Of a stretch of DNA of 64,000 nucleotides, positions 33,500 to 44,848 are shown in pieces. The notes under the pieces were generated by a model. That model made no database searches and was not told the DNA's origin. It worked only from the letters and a program-made list of their open reading frames with translations. Each line of letters starts with the position of its first letter. Position 1 is the first letter of the stretch. Location: assembly GCA_031276875.1 (NCBI GenBank), contig JAISMG010000037.1:1-64000 (forward strand), given 5' to 3'. The translations under genes were made by a program, and so were the position numbers. This DNA is from Candidatus Peribacteria bacterium (GTDB lineage Bacteria > Patescibacteriota > Gracilibacteria > Absconditabacterales > Absconditicoccaceae).

Positions 33500-34642
33500 T
33501 TATGTTAATTTTTTTCTAATAGTTTCAGAAATCTGCTTTCTTTCCCAGTTGCTCTTCTGGAACGTTTCAACAGCAGAAATCAAATGGTTGACCGTCTTTT
33601 TGTTGATTAAAATTCCCGACTGTTCATCCACCAATTCAGGTGTCGCCCCTTCAGCAAATCCAATCACCGGCACTCCCATCAATAACGCTTCCGCAGTTCC
33701 TATCCCAAAACTTTCTTTGGTCAAATTTATCAACCCCTTTGCATTACGTACAATCTTCTGCGTTTCTTCCGGTGATAACCACCCAAGAAAAATAATCGTA
33801 TCCCCAGCAATCGATTTTAAATACGCTTCATCAGGACCAGCACCAATCATCAAAAGTGGCAGCTTCAAGGCATTGAACGCTTGGATAATCATATCACATT
33901 CACGCACAAACGTCACTAAACGCCCCACACAGACGAAATATTCCTGTGGACGCACATTCACCCCCGCATAATAAAACGTATCGTGAATTTTGGGATAACG
34001 TACGCTTCCTTCCATCCCATAAATTTCTTTCGCTAAATTTGCAGTGTACTTGCTATTAAAGTGAATTTCATCAAACTGCGTAAACTGTTTATCCCAGCGT
34101 TGCAAACGAGGAACTAGAAAGCTGAACAGCTTTTTTTTCCATCCTGAAAATTTTGCCAGATATTCTTCTCTGTGCGACCAAATATATTGCATTGGAGAAT
34201 GGAGATACAACTTGGTATAGCCCCACTTATGAAGGGGGGTAGAGGGGATTTTGATATTTTTCCCAATCGCAAACGACGAAATCACTACCCTCGTGGGCTG
34301 AAACCTACGAATTTTACGGGAAAGTAGCTGCATTATCCACGGATAAACAACAATCAAATTACGATAATCAAACAAAGCAGAAAAAATCGGAATCTTTTTG
34401 CGAGTCCCGCTAGTAAAAATCCTGCTCACCCGCTTCGGCAACGCCTCGACAACCGTCAAATGTTTATAACGGTCCGTTCAAGGAATGGGTAAAGTCAGCT
34501 TTTTCAATCCTTCATCAGCAATCATCGTAAAAATCTTCATCTCTGCTTCAGGATGAGAGTTCAATTCCTGTTGAATGAGATCTTTAAAGACTTCCAAAGC
34601 CCCTCCGGGATACAATCGACAATGCACAAAAGCAATTTTCAT
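33500..34642 (-). CDS. Glycosyltransferase family 4 (normal domain order)
   Basis: 380 residues with one UGA-Gly (PIPGTDRY). The N-terminal acceptor domain is followed by the nucleotide-sugar domain: EYFVCVGRLVTFVREC, GWLSPEETQKIV, and NLTKESFGIGTAEALLMGVP with the E-x7-E type motif, then GFAEGATPELV. Its domain order is the standard one, which makes the swapped order at 12956-14080 stand out. It probably adds a sugar to a lipid-linked or surface glycan. Confidence 0.88.
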
Positions 34643-34716
34643 ATCCTTACAATATGAAATCTATGCGTATTTTCAAGTATATTATAAAAACCGCATTCCT
34701 TTGCGAAAATTTTCTA

Positions 34717-34745
34717 TTGACTTATTATTATTGATTCTGTATACT
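34717..34745 (+). promoter_or_regulatory. Sigma70-like promoter
   Basis: TTGACT (34717-34722), 17 bp, TATACT (34740-34745), 39 bp before the ATG at 34785. Confidence 0.65.
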
Positions 34746-34784
34746 ACAAAGTGAAAAAAATTAATAAATTTAAAAATAAAAAGT

Positions 34785-35219
34785 ATGGAAAAAATTATTG
34801 AAAATTTGTACCAAAATTATGGAAAAACCAAGGATGAAGAGTTATGTACTATTCTCAAGAATATTACATTACTCCAATTCAATAAAAAACAAGAAGGAAA
34901 TGGTTATTATTCGGTAAAAAAAGAAATTATTGAGGAAAAACTACTTAAGAAGCCACGAGGCTATTCCTTCAATTTCGACTTAGAACCAGATACAACAAAC
35001 AAAATTGATTTATCTGGATATAAGAGTGAAAAAATCTTCTTTCTCATAAAATCGACCTCTTGTTTTCACGTGAAAGCGGACTTTGGCGAGGTTATTGACC
35101 AAATGTCTGAAGAGCAGAAACAAAAAGTAAAATTCCTTTGTGTGGATTTGGATTACCATGAAGCAATTCCAAATACAGAGGGTGAACACTTCATTGGGAG
35201 AGCATATTTGTTCTCATAG
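34785..35219 (+). CDS. Cytoplasmic protein of unknown function
   Basis: 144 residues, no UGA codon, no signal or membrane segment. A helical N-terminus (EKIIENLYQNYGKTKDEEL) and a central alpha/beta part (KIDLSGYKSEKIFFLIKST) end in a hydrophobic strand. I recognise no family. It has its own promoter (34717-34745) and a clear terminator (35245-35277), so it is a monocistronic unit. The leader is A-rich and lacks the TTTAYY motif. Confidence 0.65.
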   Translation: MEKIIENLYQNYGKTKDEELCTILKNITLLQFNKKQEGNGYYSVKKEIIEEKLLKKPRGYSFNFDLEPDTTNKIDLSGYKSEKIFFLIKSTSCFHVKADFGEVIDQMSEEQKQKVKFLCVDLDYHEAIPNTEGEHFIGRAYLFS

Positions 35220-35244
35220 TGAAGTGAACTGTATGTTAAAATAG

Positions 35245-35277
35245 ACATTTCTGAATTTTATCAGAGATGTTTTTTTT
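35245..35277 (+). terminator. Rho-independent terminator
   Basis: ACATTTCTGA (35245-35254) pairs with TCAGAGATGT (35261-35270), one G-U pair, with a 6-base loop, followed by a run of seven or more T. It lies 26 bp past the stop of the gene at 34785-35219. Confidence 0.75.
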
Positions 35278-35288
35278 ATTCAATATTC

Positions 35289-36425
35289 TTATACCTCTTT
35301 CACCGCCTCCGCAATCGATTTCGCCACTCCCCTCTCCAATGCTGATGGCAAAATATGCTCAACATCTGGATGCTGGATGAAGGAAGCTAACGCCTTTGCA
35401 GCAGCAATTTTATGTACATCTGTAATCTGCGACAATCTCGCGTCCAACGCCCCACGAAACACTCACGGAAACGCCAACACATTATTCACTTGATTGGGAA
35501 AATCACTACGTCAAGTCGCAACAATAAACGCTCCCGCAGCTTTCGCTTCATCAGGCATAATTTCCGGAGTCGGATTGGCAAGAGCAAAAATCACAGGATT
35601 TGGAGCCATACGACGAATATCATCAGCTTTCAAAAGCCCTCCCTTACTTACACCAATAAACACATCCGCCCCCACCAACGCATCTTGCAAAGTCCCACTC
35701 ACATCGTGGAGATTGAAAGGAAGAAGCTCTTGTTTAAAAGGGTTTAAATCTGAGCGAGAAGAAGCAATCAGCCCTTTGGAGTCAGCGAATATAATATTGG
35801 TCGCTCCAGCTTGATGAAGCAATTTCCCGATAGCAATCGCCGCAGCTCCTGCACCACTAATCACGATATGTTGGTCGGACAAAGAAGCCGTTTTGAGCTG
35901 TAAAGCATTCATCAGTCCCGCAAGAACGACAATCGCCGTCCCGTGTTGGTCATCGTGAAAAACGGGAATATTCAGCCTTTTTTTCAGTTCTGTTTCGATA
36001 TAGAAGCAGTTGGGAGCAGCAATATCTTCGAGGTTAATCCCGCCAAAAGTCGGAGCAATCGCTTCAACCGTGCGAATAATTTCATCGGGGTCTTGGGTCG
36101 AAAGCACCAACGGAACAGCGTCAACGCCTCCAAATTCCTTGAACAAAATCGCTTTCCCTTCCATCACGGGAAGCCCCGCCAATCCGCCAATATTTCCCAG
36201 TCCAAGTACCGCAGAACCATCACTAACAATCGCAATGGTATTGTGTTTTCGAGTGAGAGAAAAAGCTGACTCTTTATTTTTGGCTATCTCCAAACAAGGT
36301 GCGGCTACTCCGGGCGAGTAATACGTCGCCAAATCATCGTTAGTTTGAAGGGGAACTTTTGTGTGCATTTCAAGTTTTCCTTGGTATTTCTGATGCTCTT
36401 GCAGAGCAAGTTGTGCGTAATCCAT
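35289..36425 (-). CDS. NAD(P)-dependent malic enzyme
   Basis: 378 residues with UGA-Gly at 35511 (VATGRSDFP) and about 35463 (LAFPGVFRGALD). Family motifs: YYSPGVAAPC, FGGINLEDI, VFHDDQHGTA and the Rossmann GAGAAAIAI. It decarboxylates malate to pyruvate with reduction of NAD(P), a rare central-metabolism enzyme in this gene-poor lineage. It is the short form without a phosphotransacetylase-like tail. TTTATT lies 17 bases before the ATG at 36425; an upstream TTG is not needed. Confidence 0.93.
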
Positions 36426-36448
36426 ATGCAAATCAATAGAGTAATAAA

Positions 36449-36820
36449 TTAGGCAACTGCAACTTTACGGCGCTTATTTCAGTTAAAAGACGCAAGAGAT
36501 AAAGCATATAATTTTTCTTTTATTTGCTGTATTCTTTCTCTTTCCTTTTTGTCCTCATTAAGAAGCCAAAGATTATAGCCATTCTGAAGATGAAGCCGTA
36601 CATCTACGGAAGTCCCAAAAGAAGTGGCAATACGGACAGCCAATCTTGGAGTAATATTTTTTCTTCCTTTAATAATATTATTTACTTCAGCAGTTGTAAT
36701 ACCTAATAATTCTGCAAAGTATTTCTGCGACCATCCTCTTTCTTCAATTTCTCTTCAAATCAATTTCCCTGGATGGCTTACTTTTGGTACAAAGTTTGGG
36801 TCAATAGTGAGATTAGTCAT
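36449..36820 (-). CDS. higA: HigA-type antitoxin, XRE-family helix-turn-helix
   Basis: 123 residues with two UGA-Gly codons. The N-terminal HPGKLIGREIEERGWSQKYF and the HTH (AELLGITTAEVNNIIKGRKN) match HigA/VapI antitoxins. It lies 51 bp downstream of the RelE/HigB-type toxin gene, the toxin-first order usual for higBA. It would neutralise the toxin and repress the operon. Not visible under the standard code. Confidence 0.88.
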
Positions 36821-36871
36821 AGTAATTATACATAAAAATATAAATCAAATTGTTATCAGAAGAAAAGACAG

Positions 36872-37177
36872 CTAATGAGGGTCAACCACCTCTTCAAGAA
36901 TTAGGATAAGTTCAGGATTTGTCTCAATATCCATAATAAGTCTAAATTGCCTATCACATCTTATGGAATGTTTTCCTTTATACTTTCCTACTTTGTACTT
37001 TTCAAAATGATAAGATTTCACTTGATAAATGTCCTCTAGGCTTTTGATACCTTTCAAAAAGTATACAGCATCACGAAACCCTTGTTCTGTGTTTTTGGGG
37101 AACTTTGCAATTTTTCTATACTCATAAATATCAAGAAGTTCTCTTCATTTGCTGTTATTTTTGAATTCAACACGCAT
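36872..37177 (-). CDS. higB: HigB/RelE-family toxin
   Basis: 101 residues with one UGA-Gly (NSKGRELL). The C-terminal part (VGKYKGKHSIRCDRQFRLIM, then a LEEVVDPH end) is typical of HigB/RelE-fold mRNA interferases, which cleave mRNA on ribosomes. It precedes higA. The start MRVEFKNN has TTTACT 14 bases upstream. If active, its targets would include UGA-rich transcripts of this organism. Confidence 0.85.
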
Positions 37178-37343
37178 GAGTAAAAGAAGTAAGTAAAGCT
37201 GTAAGATATTCCTCTTATCTATTTTACAATATCCATTGTACATAATTTTTTATGAATTGCAAGAAAAAAATTATATATTTTGGAAGTCTTTATGAGAACA
37301 AAAACCATTCACGTTTGTAAAGAATATAATAATATACAACTCT

Positions 37344-38426
37344 TTAAAGGGTAGAAAAATCAATATCGAAACAATACGGAAATCCATGTTTTGCTAAATG
37401 ACAAGGCTTAATAATATCATCTGTACAATTACCCACAAAATCATTAGTAGTGGCATCATACGTACAATTAGGATTATTATCAGCATTACACGCTGCAGCA
37501 CCAGCTTCCAAATCTCCTTCTATAGCATTTATCCAATATCCTTTAGGTGAACATACACATAAATATCCACTTTTATATCTCATCAAGCCTACATTATCTG
37601 CAGTACATTTTGTACCTGTCGGAACTCCTCCAAATTTTACTGCACCTTTGGAATCAAAAACCACTTGTGGAGCATTAGTATTTATTCCTACTCCAGAAGT
37701 ATTAACATAAAATGCATTTCCTATCGTAGGAGAAAAGCCATTGGGAGTTGTTGACCACACGAACGTATTGGAAATAGTATTTGGAATAGTCACATTTGCT
37801 CCAATAATCAGATTATTTTTTCCTCCTGCAATAGTATTATTTTTCATCCCCAAAATAATTCCTCCATAATTGGTATTTCCTTCTCCTCAGAGAATGAGAC
37901 TCGCCTCCCCCGAAAGCGTATTTCACGAACCTCCCGCCAATAAACTATGAGTAGTAGTAGACATCAGGCGATTTCCATACCCTCCAAAAATAACTCCATT
38001 CGTTGCATTGGTTCAGATTTGATTGCCTTGCCCTCCTACAATTACGGCATTCTCAGCACGTACGATATTTCCACTTCCTCCTCCAACAAAGCTGGTAGCC
38101 TTATCTACCTGATTGGTTGTTCCTACTTGTACAGTACCTGAAGCAACCAATGTCCCTTCCAAAGTACCTGTAGAAGCATATCGTGAAGTTCCTCCTTTTT
38201 GTGTTCCCGACAAAAAGTTCAATTTCTCAATGTATTCAACAGTATTATCTACACCGACTATTGCCATATCAGGAATAGGACTTTGTGCCTGGGTTCCTAA
38301 CGGCTGAAGTAAAAGTATTCCCCCTGCTCCTGCAAGCAAAAGAGATAAAAACAGAAAACACAAACTTGGTACACTACACCAAGAAGCTGTTTTTGTAGCA
38401 GAACGCTTTTGTTTTGAAGGTTTCAT
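37344..38426 (-). CDS. Surface protein with beta-roll (adhesin-head-like) repeats
   Basis: 360 residues with three UGA-Gly codons. An N-terminal TM segment (CFLFLSLLLAGAGGILLL) follows a basic n-region. Residues about 110-205 repeat a GG-x-GN-x-(I/L) pattern (VGGGSGNIV, FGGYGNRLM, AGGSGNTLS, GGEGNTNYGG, GMKNNTIAGGKNNLIIGA), reminiscent of the left-handed beta-roll heads of YadA-type adhesins and phage tail-fibre proteins. A cysteine-rich C-terminal region follows. Probably exposed on the cell surface and used for attachment. TTTATC lies 17 bases before the ATG. Confidence 0.65.
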
Positions 38427-38464
38427 CTACAACACTCAGTAAAGATAAAAAAATTTTCGATTTC

Positions 38465-38492
38465 ACTATACGAATATGCTACCCATTGTCAA
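38465..38492 (-). promoter_or_regulatory. Promoter of the beta-roll surface protein
   Basis: On the minus strand TTGACA (38487-38492), 16 bp, TATAGT (38465-38470), upstream of the ATG at 38426. Confidence 0.6.
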
Positions 38493-38586
38493 TTTTTTTT
38501 CAACTTTTTTTCCCCGTCGGAAAATTGTAATTCAAAATATACCACTAAGGCTAATCCTCCAGCAAACTACATCAACAAAACACATC

Positions 38587-39786
38587 CTATCCTACAAACG
38601 GCAACTTCACTCCCCAAAACATCACTAAATCTTTGAGAATAATCACCACTCCCAATAGTAACAACAAGTAAAAGAAAAACGCATTTACATATCCTTCATA
38701 CTGAAAATACTTTTCTGGTTTCCAGCGAAAGAGAGCTTGTAAAATCACGCCAATTCCCCTCCCTCCATCCAAAGCAGGAATAGGAAGCAGATTGAAAATC
38801 GCTAATGCGAGAGAAATAATCCCCGCAAACGCCAAATACGCAATTCGTCCTCCACTCTGATAAAATAATGCTCCCATTTTTACCGCTCCCACCGGTCCTG
38901 CAAGTGAATTGAAGGCACTTTTTACCTTCTCTCTATTGAAGGAAAAGAGCGATGCTCATAAGGTTCCTAGAGCGTTAAATGTCAAATTTCGTTCAGCTTT
39001 TATCTCGTGAAGAGAAGCCAACATTGCTTGAGGGAGTCAAAATTGAATATCGTTTATTTCCAAGGTAGAATTTGGGGTCATCGCTATTCAGAGTTTGCAA
39101 TCCGTATCAGGACAGGTAAAAGAAATTGTCTTACTTCCTGTGGTAGTATTGACAGTTAAGGTGGAGGCAGTAGAAGCAGTTCCCGCTTGGGTAAGAAGCG
39201 AAGAAAGATTTTCCATACTTACAGAGGCAACATTGACTTGCATAATCACATCCCCTGTCTGTAATCCGATACGTTCTGCTAAACTTTCAGGTAGGATTTT
39301 TTCTATCGCAACTCCTGGCTTGATTTCTCCGGTAGCAAATCCTGCTGATTGGAGGAAAGTGAGATGGGGAATGAGATAACTTTCAGAAGTCGGTTCATTG
39401 CTCAGTCCTAGCGGTTGCGTTCCGTGTCGAAACAGTAGCGTAAAAATTACTCGTGCCGTCAATACATTCATAGCTACTCCTCCCACAATAATAATCAGCT
39501 TTTTCCACAGTTTAGCAGTAATAAAACTATTTTTTGCATAAAATACTTCCGGATTGGCAGGGTCTTCACCTTCTAACGCACAAAATCCCCCGAGCGGAAT
39601 TCGATTGAGCGTATAATTGGTTCCGGAGGCGTCTTTTCGAAAGGTGCAAATTTTGGGAGGCAATCCAATCCCAAATTCGTTGACTTTTACGCCGGTTTTT
39701 TTCGCTACTCGAAAATGTCCCAATTCGTGTAAAATAATCAGAAGCATAAAGAGGAGTATTCCTATAATGATAAGTAGAATTCACAT
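38587..39786 (-). CDS. RseP-like site-2 zinc protease with PDZ domain
   Basis: 399 residues with UGA-Gly at codon 2 and several later positions. The zinc site is ILHELGHFRVA (HExxH) in the first TM helix; a PDZ domain (GLQTGDVIMQVN) follows; the C-terminal membrane part has NLLPIPALDGGR, supplying the third zinc ligand. Site-2 proteases cleave membrane-embedded regulators or signal peptides. TTTATT lies 16 bases before ATG. It is upstream-adjacent to dut on the same strand. Confidence 0.92.
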
Positions 39787-39858
39787 TTTGTTAGAACAAG
39801 AGAATAAAAAAGCTGAATATGTTCAGAGCATACACATCAGCAAGGGAAAAACAAGGGA

Positions 39859-40341
39859 TTATCCTGTACTTCCAATGCCTCCTTTCCCTCTTTCACTAGG
39901 AAATAAGATGTCAAACTGTTCATACATCACGCTATCCACCTGCATTTCCAGTCAAGGGACATCTCCACATCAGTACTGATGTTCTGCTCGCAAATAGGGG
40001 AAAAATTCCAATTGTGCCAATCTGGTATACGCAGGGATTTCAACCGTTTCGGCAGTGTAATTGTACAGCTGCATTAGATATTCTCCTCTGAAATCCGCAT
40101 CAAATACCGCAACACTATTTGCCAACATCAAATGTGCTTTGGTAGGCAGGGAACTTCTGGCATACATTCTGCTTCCTCGTCCTTGAGGAAGAAACGTTTT
40201 GATACCTGTTCAGACTTTAGCTATTTGTCCAGCAGGCACCGTAAATGCTTCTTTACAGACGACGTCCCGACAAACCGAACCGGGCGTTCCTTTCGTAGGG
40301 AGCAGCTTTTCATCAAATGTACAAATCAAAATATTTTGCAT
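39859..40341 (-). CDS. dut: dUTPase
   Basis: 160 residues with UGA-Gly in AKVGTGIKT, at 39970 and in DVPGLEM. Motifs: ARSSLPTK (motif 2), FRGEYLMQLYNY (motif 3) and RGKGGIGSTG (motif 5). It hydrolyses dUTP to dUMP, keeping uracil out of DNA. It lies 3 bp downstream of the nucleotidase gene, in a small nucleotide-cleaning operon. TTTATC lies 16 bases before the ATG. Missed under the standard code except for a fragment. Confidence 0.9.
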
Positions 40342-40344
40342 AGA

Positions 40345-40929
40345 TTAGGAAACAAGAGATAAATCCATATCGTTTCGAGAAACAACTTTGATAATACCGG
40401 GATAATGTTCCGCAGTATAGTCTTGGTTTCGTGGTTGGTCAAGAAGGAAACAGGGAATATGATGACGAGCAATATCACTCGCAAATTCCAAATTATCTTC
40501 CACCATTACTTGAATACCCTTTTGCATACAAAGCTGAGATTTGGGAATTTCGTGGTCAGTCAGATGATTGGAAAAGAGAATATCATCAAAAAGATTGGGA
40601 AAATGCTGATGAAGCCATTGCTTGGTTCTTTCTTTGAATACGGATACTCTTCCCGTTATCACTACTAACGTATGTCCTTGTGATTTCCACGTTTGTAAGG
40701 TTTCTTTTGCTCCGGGAAGAGGTGGAATATTCCGAAAATCATCAGAAGCAAACAGTTCATAAAATATTTGAAATGCAGCTTCTTTTGTTAATCCTAGTTT
40801 GGAAATTTGCCACAAATCATATGCTGTAATATCTTTCCTTTGGATATTTTTGGCAGTGAAGAAAGGCAATTGAAGGAGTTGTTTCATCGTATCACTAAGC
40901 ACTTCATCACAATCTATTCCAATGAGCAT
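40345..40929 (-). CDS. HAD-family 5'(3')-deoxyribonucleotidase-like protein
   Basis: 194 residues. The HAD nucleophile motif is GIDCDEVLSDT (DxD), then VVITGRVSVF (motif II) and MVEDNLEFASDI (motif IV). It matches the NT5C group, which removes phosphate from (deoxy)nucleoside monophosphates. Next to dut it would dispose of dUMP. Its start has a TTTACT 17 bases upstream. Ends 3 bp before dut. Confidence 0.85.
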   Translation of the reverse strand: MLIGIDCDEVLSDTMKQLLQLPFFTAKNIQRKDITAYDLWQISKLGLTKEAAFQIFYELFASDDFRNIPPLPGAKETLQTWKSQGHTLVVITGRVSVFKERTKQWLHQHFPNLFDDILFSNHLTDHEIPKSQLCMQKGIQVMVEDNLEFASDIARHHIPCFLLDQPRNQDYTAEHYPGIIKVVSRNDMDLSLVS

Positions 40930-41110
40930 TGATAAAAAATTTTATAAGTAAACAGAAAGGGAGTATAAGACTTTTTGATAGATTTACAAGGAGAAAAAGA
41001 TTAGAGAAAATTATACTTCAAAATGCAATTGCTGATAAGTTGTTTTTTTGTTATTTACAAGGATACTTTGAAGTTTTTATAGAAACGTTACATATTATTT
41101 TATAAATGTG

Positions 41111-41138
41111 TTGACTTTCATAGGTAAATGTGTATTAT
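41111..41138 (+). promoter_or_regulatory. Sigma70-like promoter
   Basis: TTGACT (41111-41116), 16 bp, TATTAT (41133-41138), followed by TTTATT 16 bases before the ATG at 41179. Confidence 0.55.
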
Positions 41139-41178
41139 GTTATTTCAGAAAAATGTTTTATTTATGATAATGTAGATG

Positions 41179-42924
41179 ATGAGTCTGAATAGTTTGGCAT
41201 ATAATCTTATGGATGATATAGAATCAAATGATAATGGTGAAACTGAATTTTCTTTAGAAGATATTTTTGTGAATCCTGATGATAAAGAACGTTTAGAGAA
41301 GTTGTTAAAATCCAAACAAATTTTTTTAGCATATCAGCTTTTTTATAAAATATATACATCTTTTGAGAAAAATTTTATTAAACAAAATTTAACTAAAGGA
41401 GAAAAATTAGCTCCTAAAACAGATGAAGAATTACATACTATTTTTTCAGAAAATTTTTCGGATTTTCTTTTTGGACATGAGGGGATATTTTCACGATTGG
41501 AACAGACTATTGAGATGTATTTCCCAGAAATTGATCCGTTTGAAAAAGCATATCTTCAAGAAAAATTTAAGATGATTTATATTCCAACATCTGTAGAAGC
41601 ATTTAATGAAAGTGTTTTGATAGTTAATGCTCCTAGTATTAATGAGTTAGCTACTTATTTGAAAAATAATCGACATTTATGGGGAATTCCTTCTATTATT
41701 TCCCATTTTATACAGCAATATGATGGAATAGCGAAAACAGCATTAGAAACATCTGTAGAGTCACATTTTAAACATCAGAAAGAGTCTTTGGAGAAAGAAC
41801 ATTCTACTACGAATATTAAAGTATATTTTAATAAAAATCATTATTGTACCAAAGAAAAGGTGAGACAATATTGTAGGGAATGTATTACGTATTCTTTTAT
41901 TTATAGTGCTTGAGAGAAAATTTATAAAATAATACATAACCAGGGTACTCAAACTTTTTCTCGTAATGATGTTTTACTTTTTTATTTTCATTACCTTTAT
42001 GAATTTGAACATTCAGATATAGAGATTCAAAAAGAGATTATATACTGATATATATATCAATATATTAATGATGTATTGTCTAATGCATTGGAAAACACAA
42101 CAAAAAAATTGAATAAAAAAGCTGAATGAGTACCACCGTCAGTATTATGAAAAAAAGAACATCCTTTACCGGAAAATCAATGATTATCAGATGAAAGTTG
42201 ATTATTGAAAACTTCTGATAGAAAATATCCAGACATACTTTTTACTATTGCAAATGGAGATGAGAAGTTTTTAAAGGAATTGAAGTATGATTATAAGAAA
42301 AAAAATGGAATATCTTATTTTACTTTACATAATAACTTTTCCACTAATGAAAAAATAGAAGAAATCATCAAACAATTATGGGAAGCTAGAATTCCTGTAA
42401 TTCAAAGTCAAGAAGCAATTAAAAAGAATACTTCTGATGCATTAGTTCCTACTATAAAATGACCAATTGAACCACAAAAATTATCCTCTGAGCAATCCAA
42501 TAAAGATGTGAGTCAATTTGATCAGTTTAAAAGAGCTCTCGATAATAAGCATAAAAATGCTGAAGAATTGGCTTCTATGCTTTATGAATTATGTACATTA
42601 ACTGGAATAGATGTTCAAGATGATAGTACTAAACAGAAAGTTATTAGTAATTTTAAAGAATATGTGATATATTATTCTCATATTGTGAACATATTTGTGT
42701 CTAAATTGGATGCTTATTATAAACAATGATGTCCTTCGATATGCAAAGGAATAATAATAAAATTAAAAAAAGGTGCAAATTATAGTAAGATAGAATTAGG
42801 AAGATCCCATAGAATACTTTTAAAAGACTGAGAACAAGGAAGATACTTTGAAGGAGGTGGTATTCTCTCTCATTCTGAATATGAAAAATGCTTAATTGGA
42901 TTGGGATTTACTATTAAAACCTAA
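41179..42924 (+). CDS. Large cytoplasmic protein of unknown function
   Basis: 581 residues with at least ten UGA-Gly codons. Three helical, charged regions are separated by a Pro/Lys-rich linker around the ENQGLSDESGLL stretch. A UGA-rich C-terminal segment ends FEGGGILSHSEYEKC. There is no signal peptide, TM helix or recognised motif. The coding DNA is unusually AT-rich even for this genome. It might be a regulator or a lineage-specific effector; no function can be assigned. It ends 2 bp from the convergent priA fragment. Confidence 0.7.
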
Positions 42925-42926
42925 CT

Positions 42927-43982
42927 CTAAATAATCGTATCAGCTTCTCGGTTAATTTTGAAGCCTTTCGCATTCAAATGTAATTTGGTATACACAACAT
43001 CCATAAAGTTTCTGACTTCTTTTCCTTTTAAAATAATGTTATATCTGTATTTCCCAAACATTTTATAAATCAGTGGTGGCGTGGAATAAATTTCCAATTC
43101 CTTCATTTGATATTTCTGAGCGAGATAGAGCAATTCTTTGTACAAGGTATCAACTTTAGCAAACACTTTCCCTTCAATCTCATTTTTGTACAAAATGACG
43201 CAAAGGTCACTATAAGGTGGATAATTATACGTTTTCCTAAAAGCATATTCTGTGTCATAAAATCCTTGTTTATCGAGTTTACAAGCATTTCTGATAGAAT
43301 ATTGATGAGGATTAAAAGACTGAACAATAAAATTTGGCGTAGTGTGTTTCTGAAACGTTTCGTACAGTAGCTGGAAGTTGCGTTCATTAGCATTATAATC
43401 TGGGATATTCAATCCAATATCAGCATTGAGAAAAATAATCAGGTCAAGCGGATAATTGATAAGAGGCTGAGAAAGCAAACTGGTTCAGATAAGCAGAGGT
43501 TTGGAAGATTGAGAAGCGGGAGGAAGTGAAGCGAGAAATTTCTGGATTTTGTTTGGAGAATTGACCGTTTCACTTTCAATAATGAGAGAAGAAGCTCAAA
43601 AAGCTGATTGCAACTTTTCTGCTACTTGTTGTGTTCCAATTCCAAAAGGAGCAATACGAGAACTTCAACATTTTTCGCAGGTGCGAGGCAATGTGTATTG
43701 AGTTTTACAAATATGACAAAGTCCTATCATTTCACCATTGAGCTGTTTATGGTAAGAAATAGCAACGGAGCATTTTTTACATTGAGGGACGTGCCCACAA
43801 TCATAGCAAATCATCCCTGGGGAGTAGCCTTTTTTATTCACGATAATTCAGATTTTTTTTCCTTGTTTGAGGTAGGTAGTGATGGCTTGATTGGTCAATT
43901 CGGAAAAGTAATGGTCCAATTCTTTGGTCATATTTACTAGAAAGATGTTTTTATGGGGGTGGGAAAATTGTTCGTAGTTCAT
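42927..43982 (-). CDS. PriA-like protein, C-terminal half only
   Basis: 351 residues with UGA-Gly codons in KKIGIIVN, CEKCGSS, SAFGASS and LIGTSL. It has the two PriA zinc clusters (CYDCGHVPQCKKC and CHICKTQYTLPRTCEKC), KGYSPGMIC, and the LNADIGLNIPDY region of helicase motif V/VI. The N-terminal DNA-binding and Walker A/B half (about 380 residues) is absent; an in-frame TAG lies just upstream of the ATG at 43982. It could be a separate subunit, or the remains of priA. Confidence 0.75.
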
Positions 43983-44141
43983 AGGATATTTCTATATGTA
44001 ATTTTTCGTTACTCATCTTCAAGAGAAATTTCACTGCAAAATATTCACCTTGTTTTTCATCCAGAAACCTGTATCATATGGTAATCAATGTGATTTGACC
44101 TTTTCTTGTTAGAATTATTTTTTATTCTTTAATTACTTGAT

Positions 44142-44774
44142 ATGATAGGAGATTATTCATCCAAAAGTCGCCGTGAAATATGGGAACAACAACACCGTCC
44201 TGATACATATAGACCACGATTGTATCTTGATAATACAGAAATACTTGATAAATTTATTAATATATTGCCTCCTGAAAGTACAGTGTTAGATTATGGTTGC
44301 AGTGAGTGAAAAATTGCTGAATATCTATTTCAACATAGATTAAAGCTTACTTGTGCTGATATAGCAGAAAATGCATTAGAACTTACAAAACAGAGGATAA
44401 ACTCTCCTCTACTAACAACACTTCAAGCTAATAGTCCTAATGATATATTAGACAGACAATTTGATGGAATTTTTTGCTGATGAGTATTACATCACATTTC
44501 GCCAGAAGAACGACCAAATTATATCCACACTTTTTATAGTATGCTCAAGCCTCACGGTGTATTACTTCTTACTTGACACAGCACTAAAACAGAAGATTTT
44601 GCAAATTGAACTCGCATTTCTCCAGCTACTTGATTTATTTCTCACGCTATTGATGAAATAGAACCATTGTTAACGCAAGAAGGATTTAGCATTAAAGAGA
44701 ACTGATATATTGAAGGTAAAGAACCTAAAAGTCCTATGCAAAGATATTTAAAATATTTTCTTGCGACAAAATAA
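44142..44774 (+). CDS. Class I SAM-dependent methyltransferase
   Basis: 210 residues carrying eight UGA-Gly codons, including a tandem UGA-UGA (FCGGVLHH). SAM motif I is VLDYGCSEGKIAEYL, with its last glycine a UGA; ADIAEN and FDGIFCGG are motifs II and IV. The substrate is unknown; closest in general form to the UbiE/Coq5-type fold. TTTATT lies 15 bases before the ATG. Standard translation shows only short fragments. Confidence 0.85.
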
Positions 44775-44848
44775 TTGGTAAACAATCTATTATAGTGTCA
44801 CATTTTGAAATAAACTACATTTTACAATATCAGAACAAGCAACATTTT

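Noticed and set aside
34785..35219. Lack of UGA as evidence of recent gene transfer (also at 46927-47568)
   Set aside because: Clearly native genes such as efp and the 14933-15820 exonuclease also lack UGA, so its absence in a short gene is not informative.
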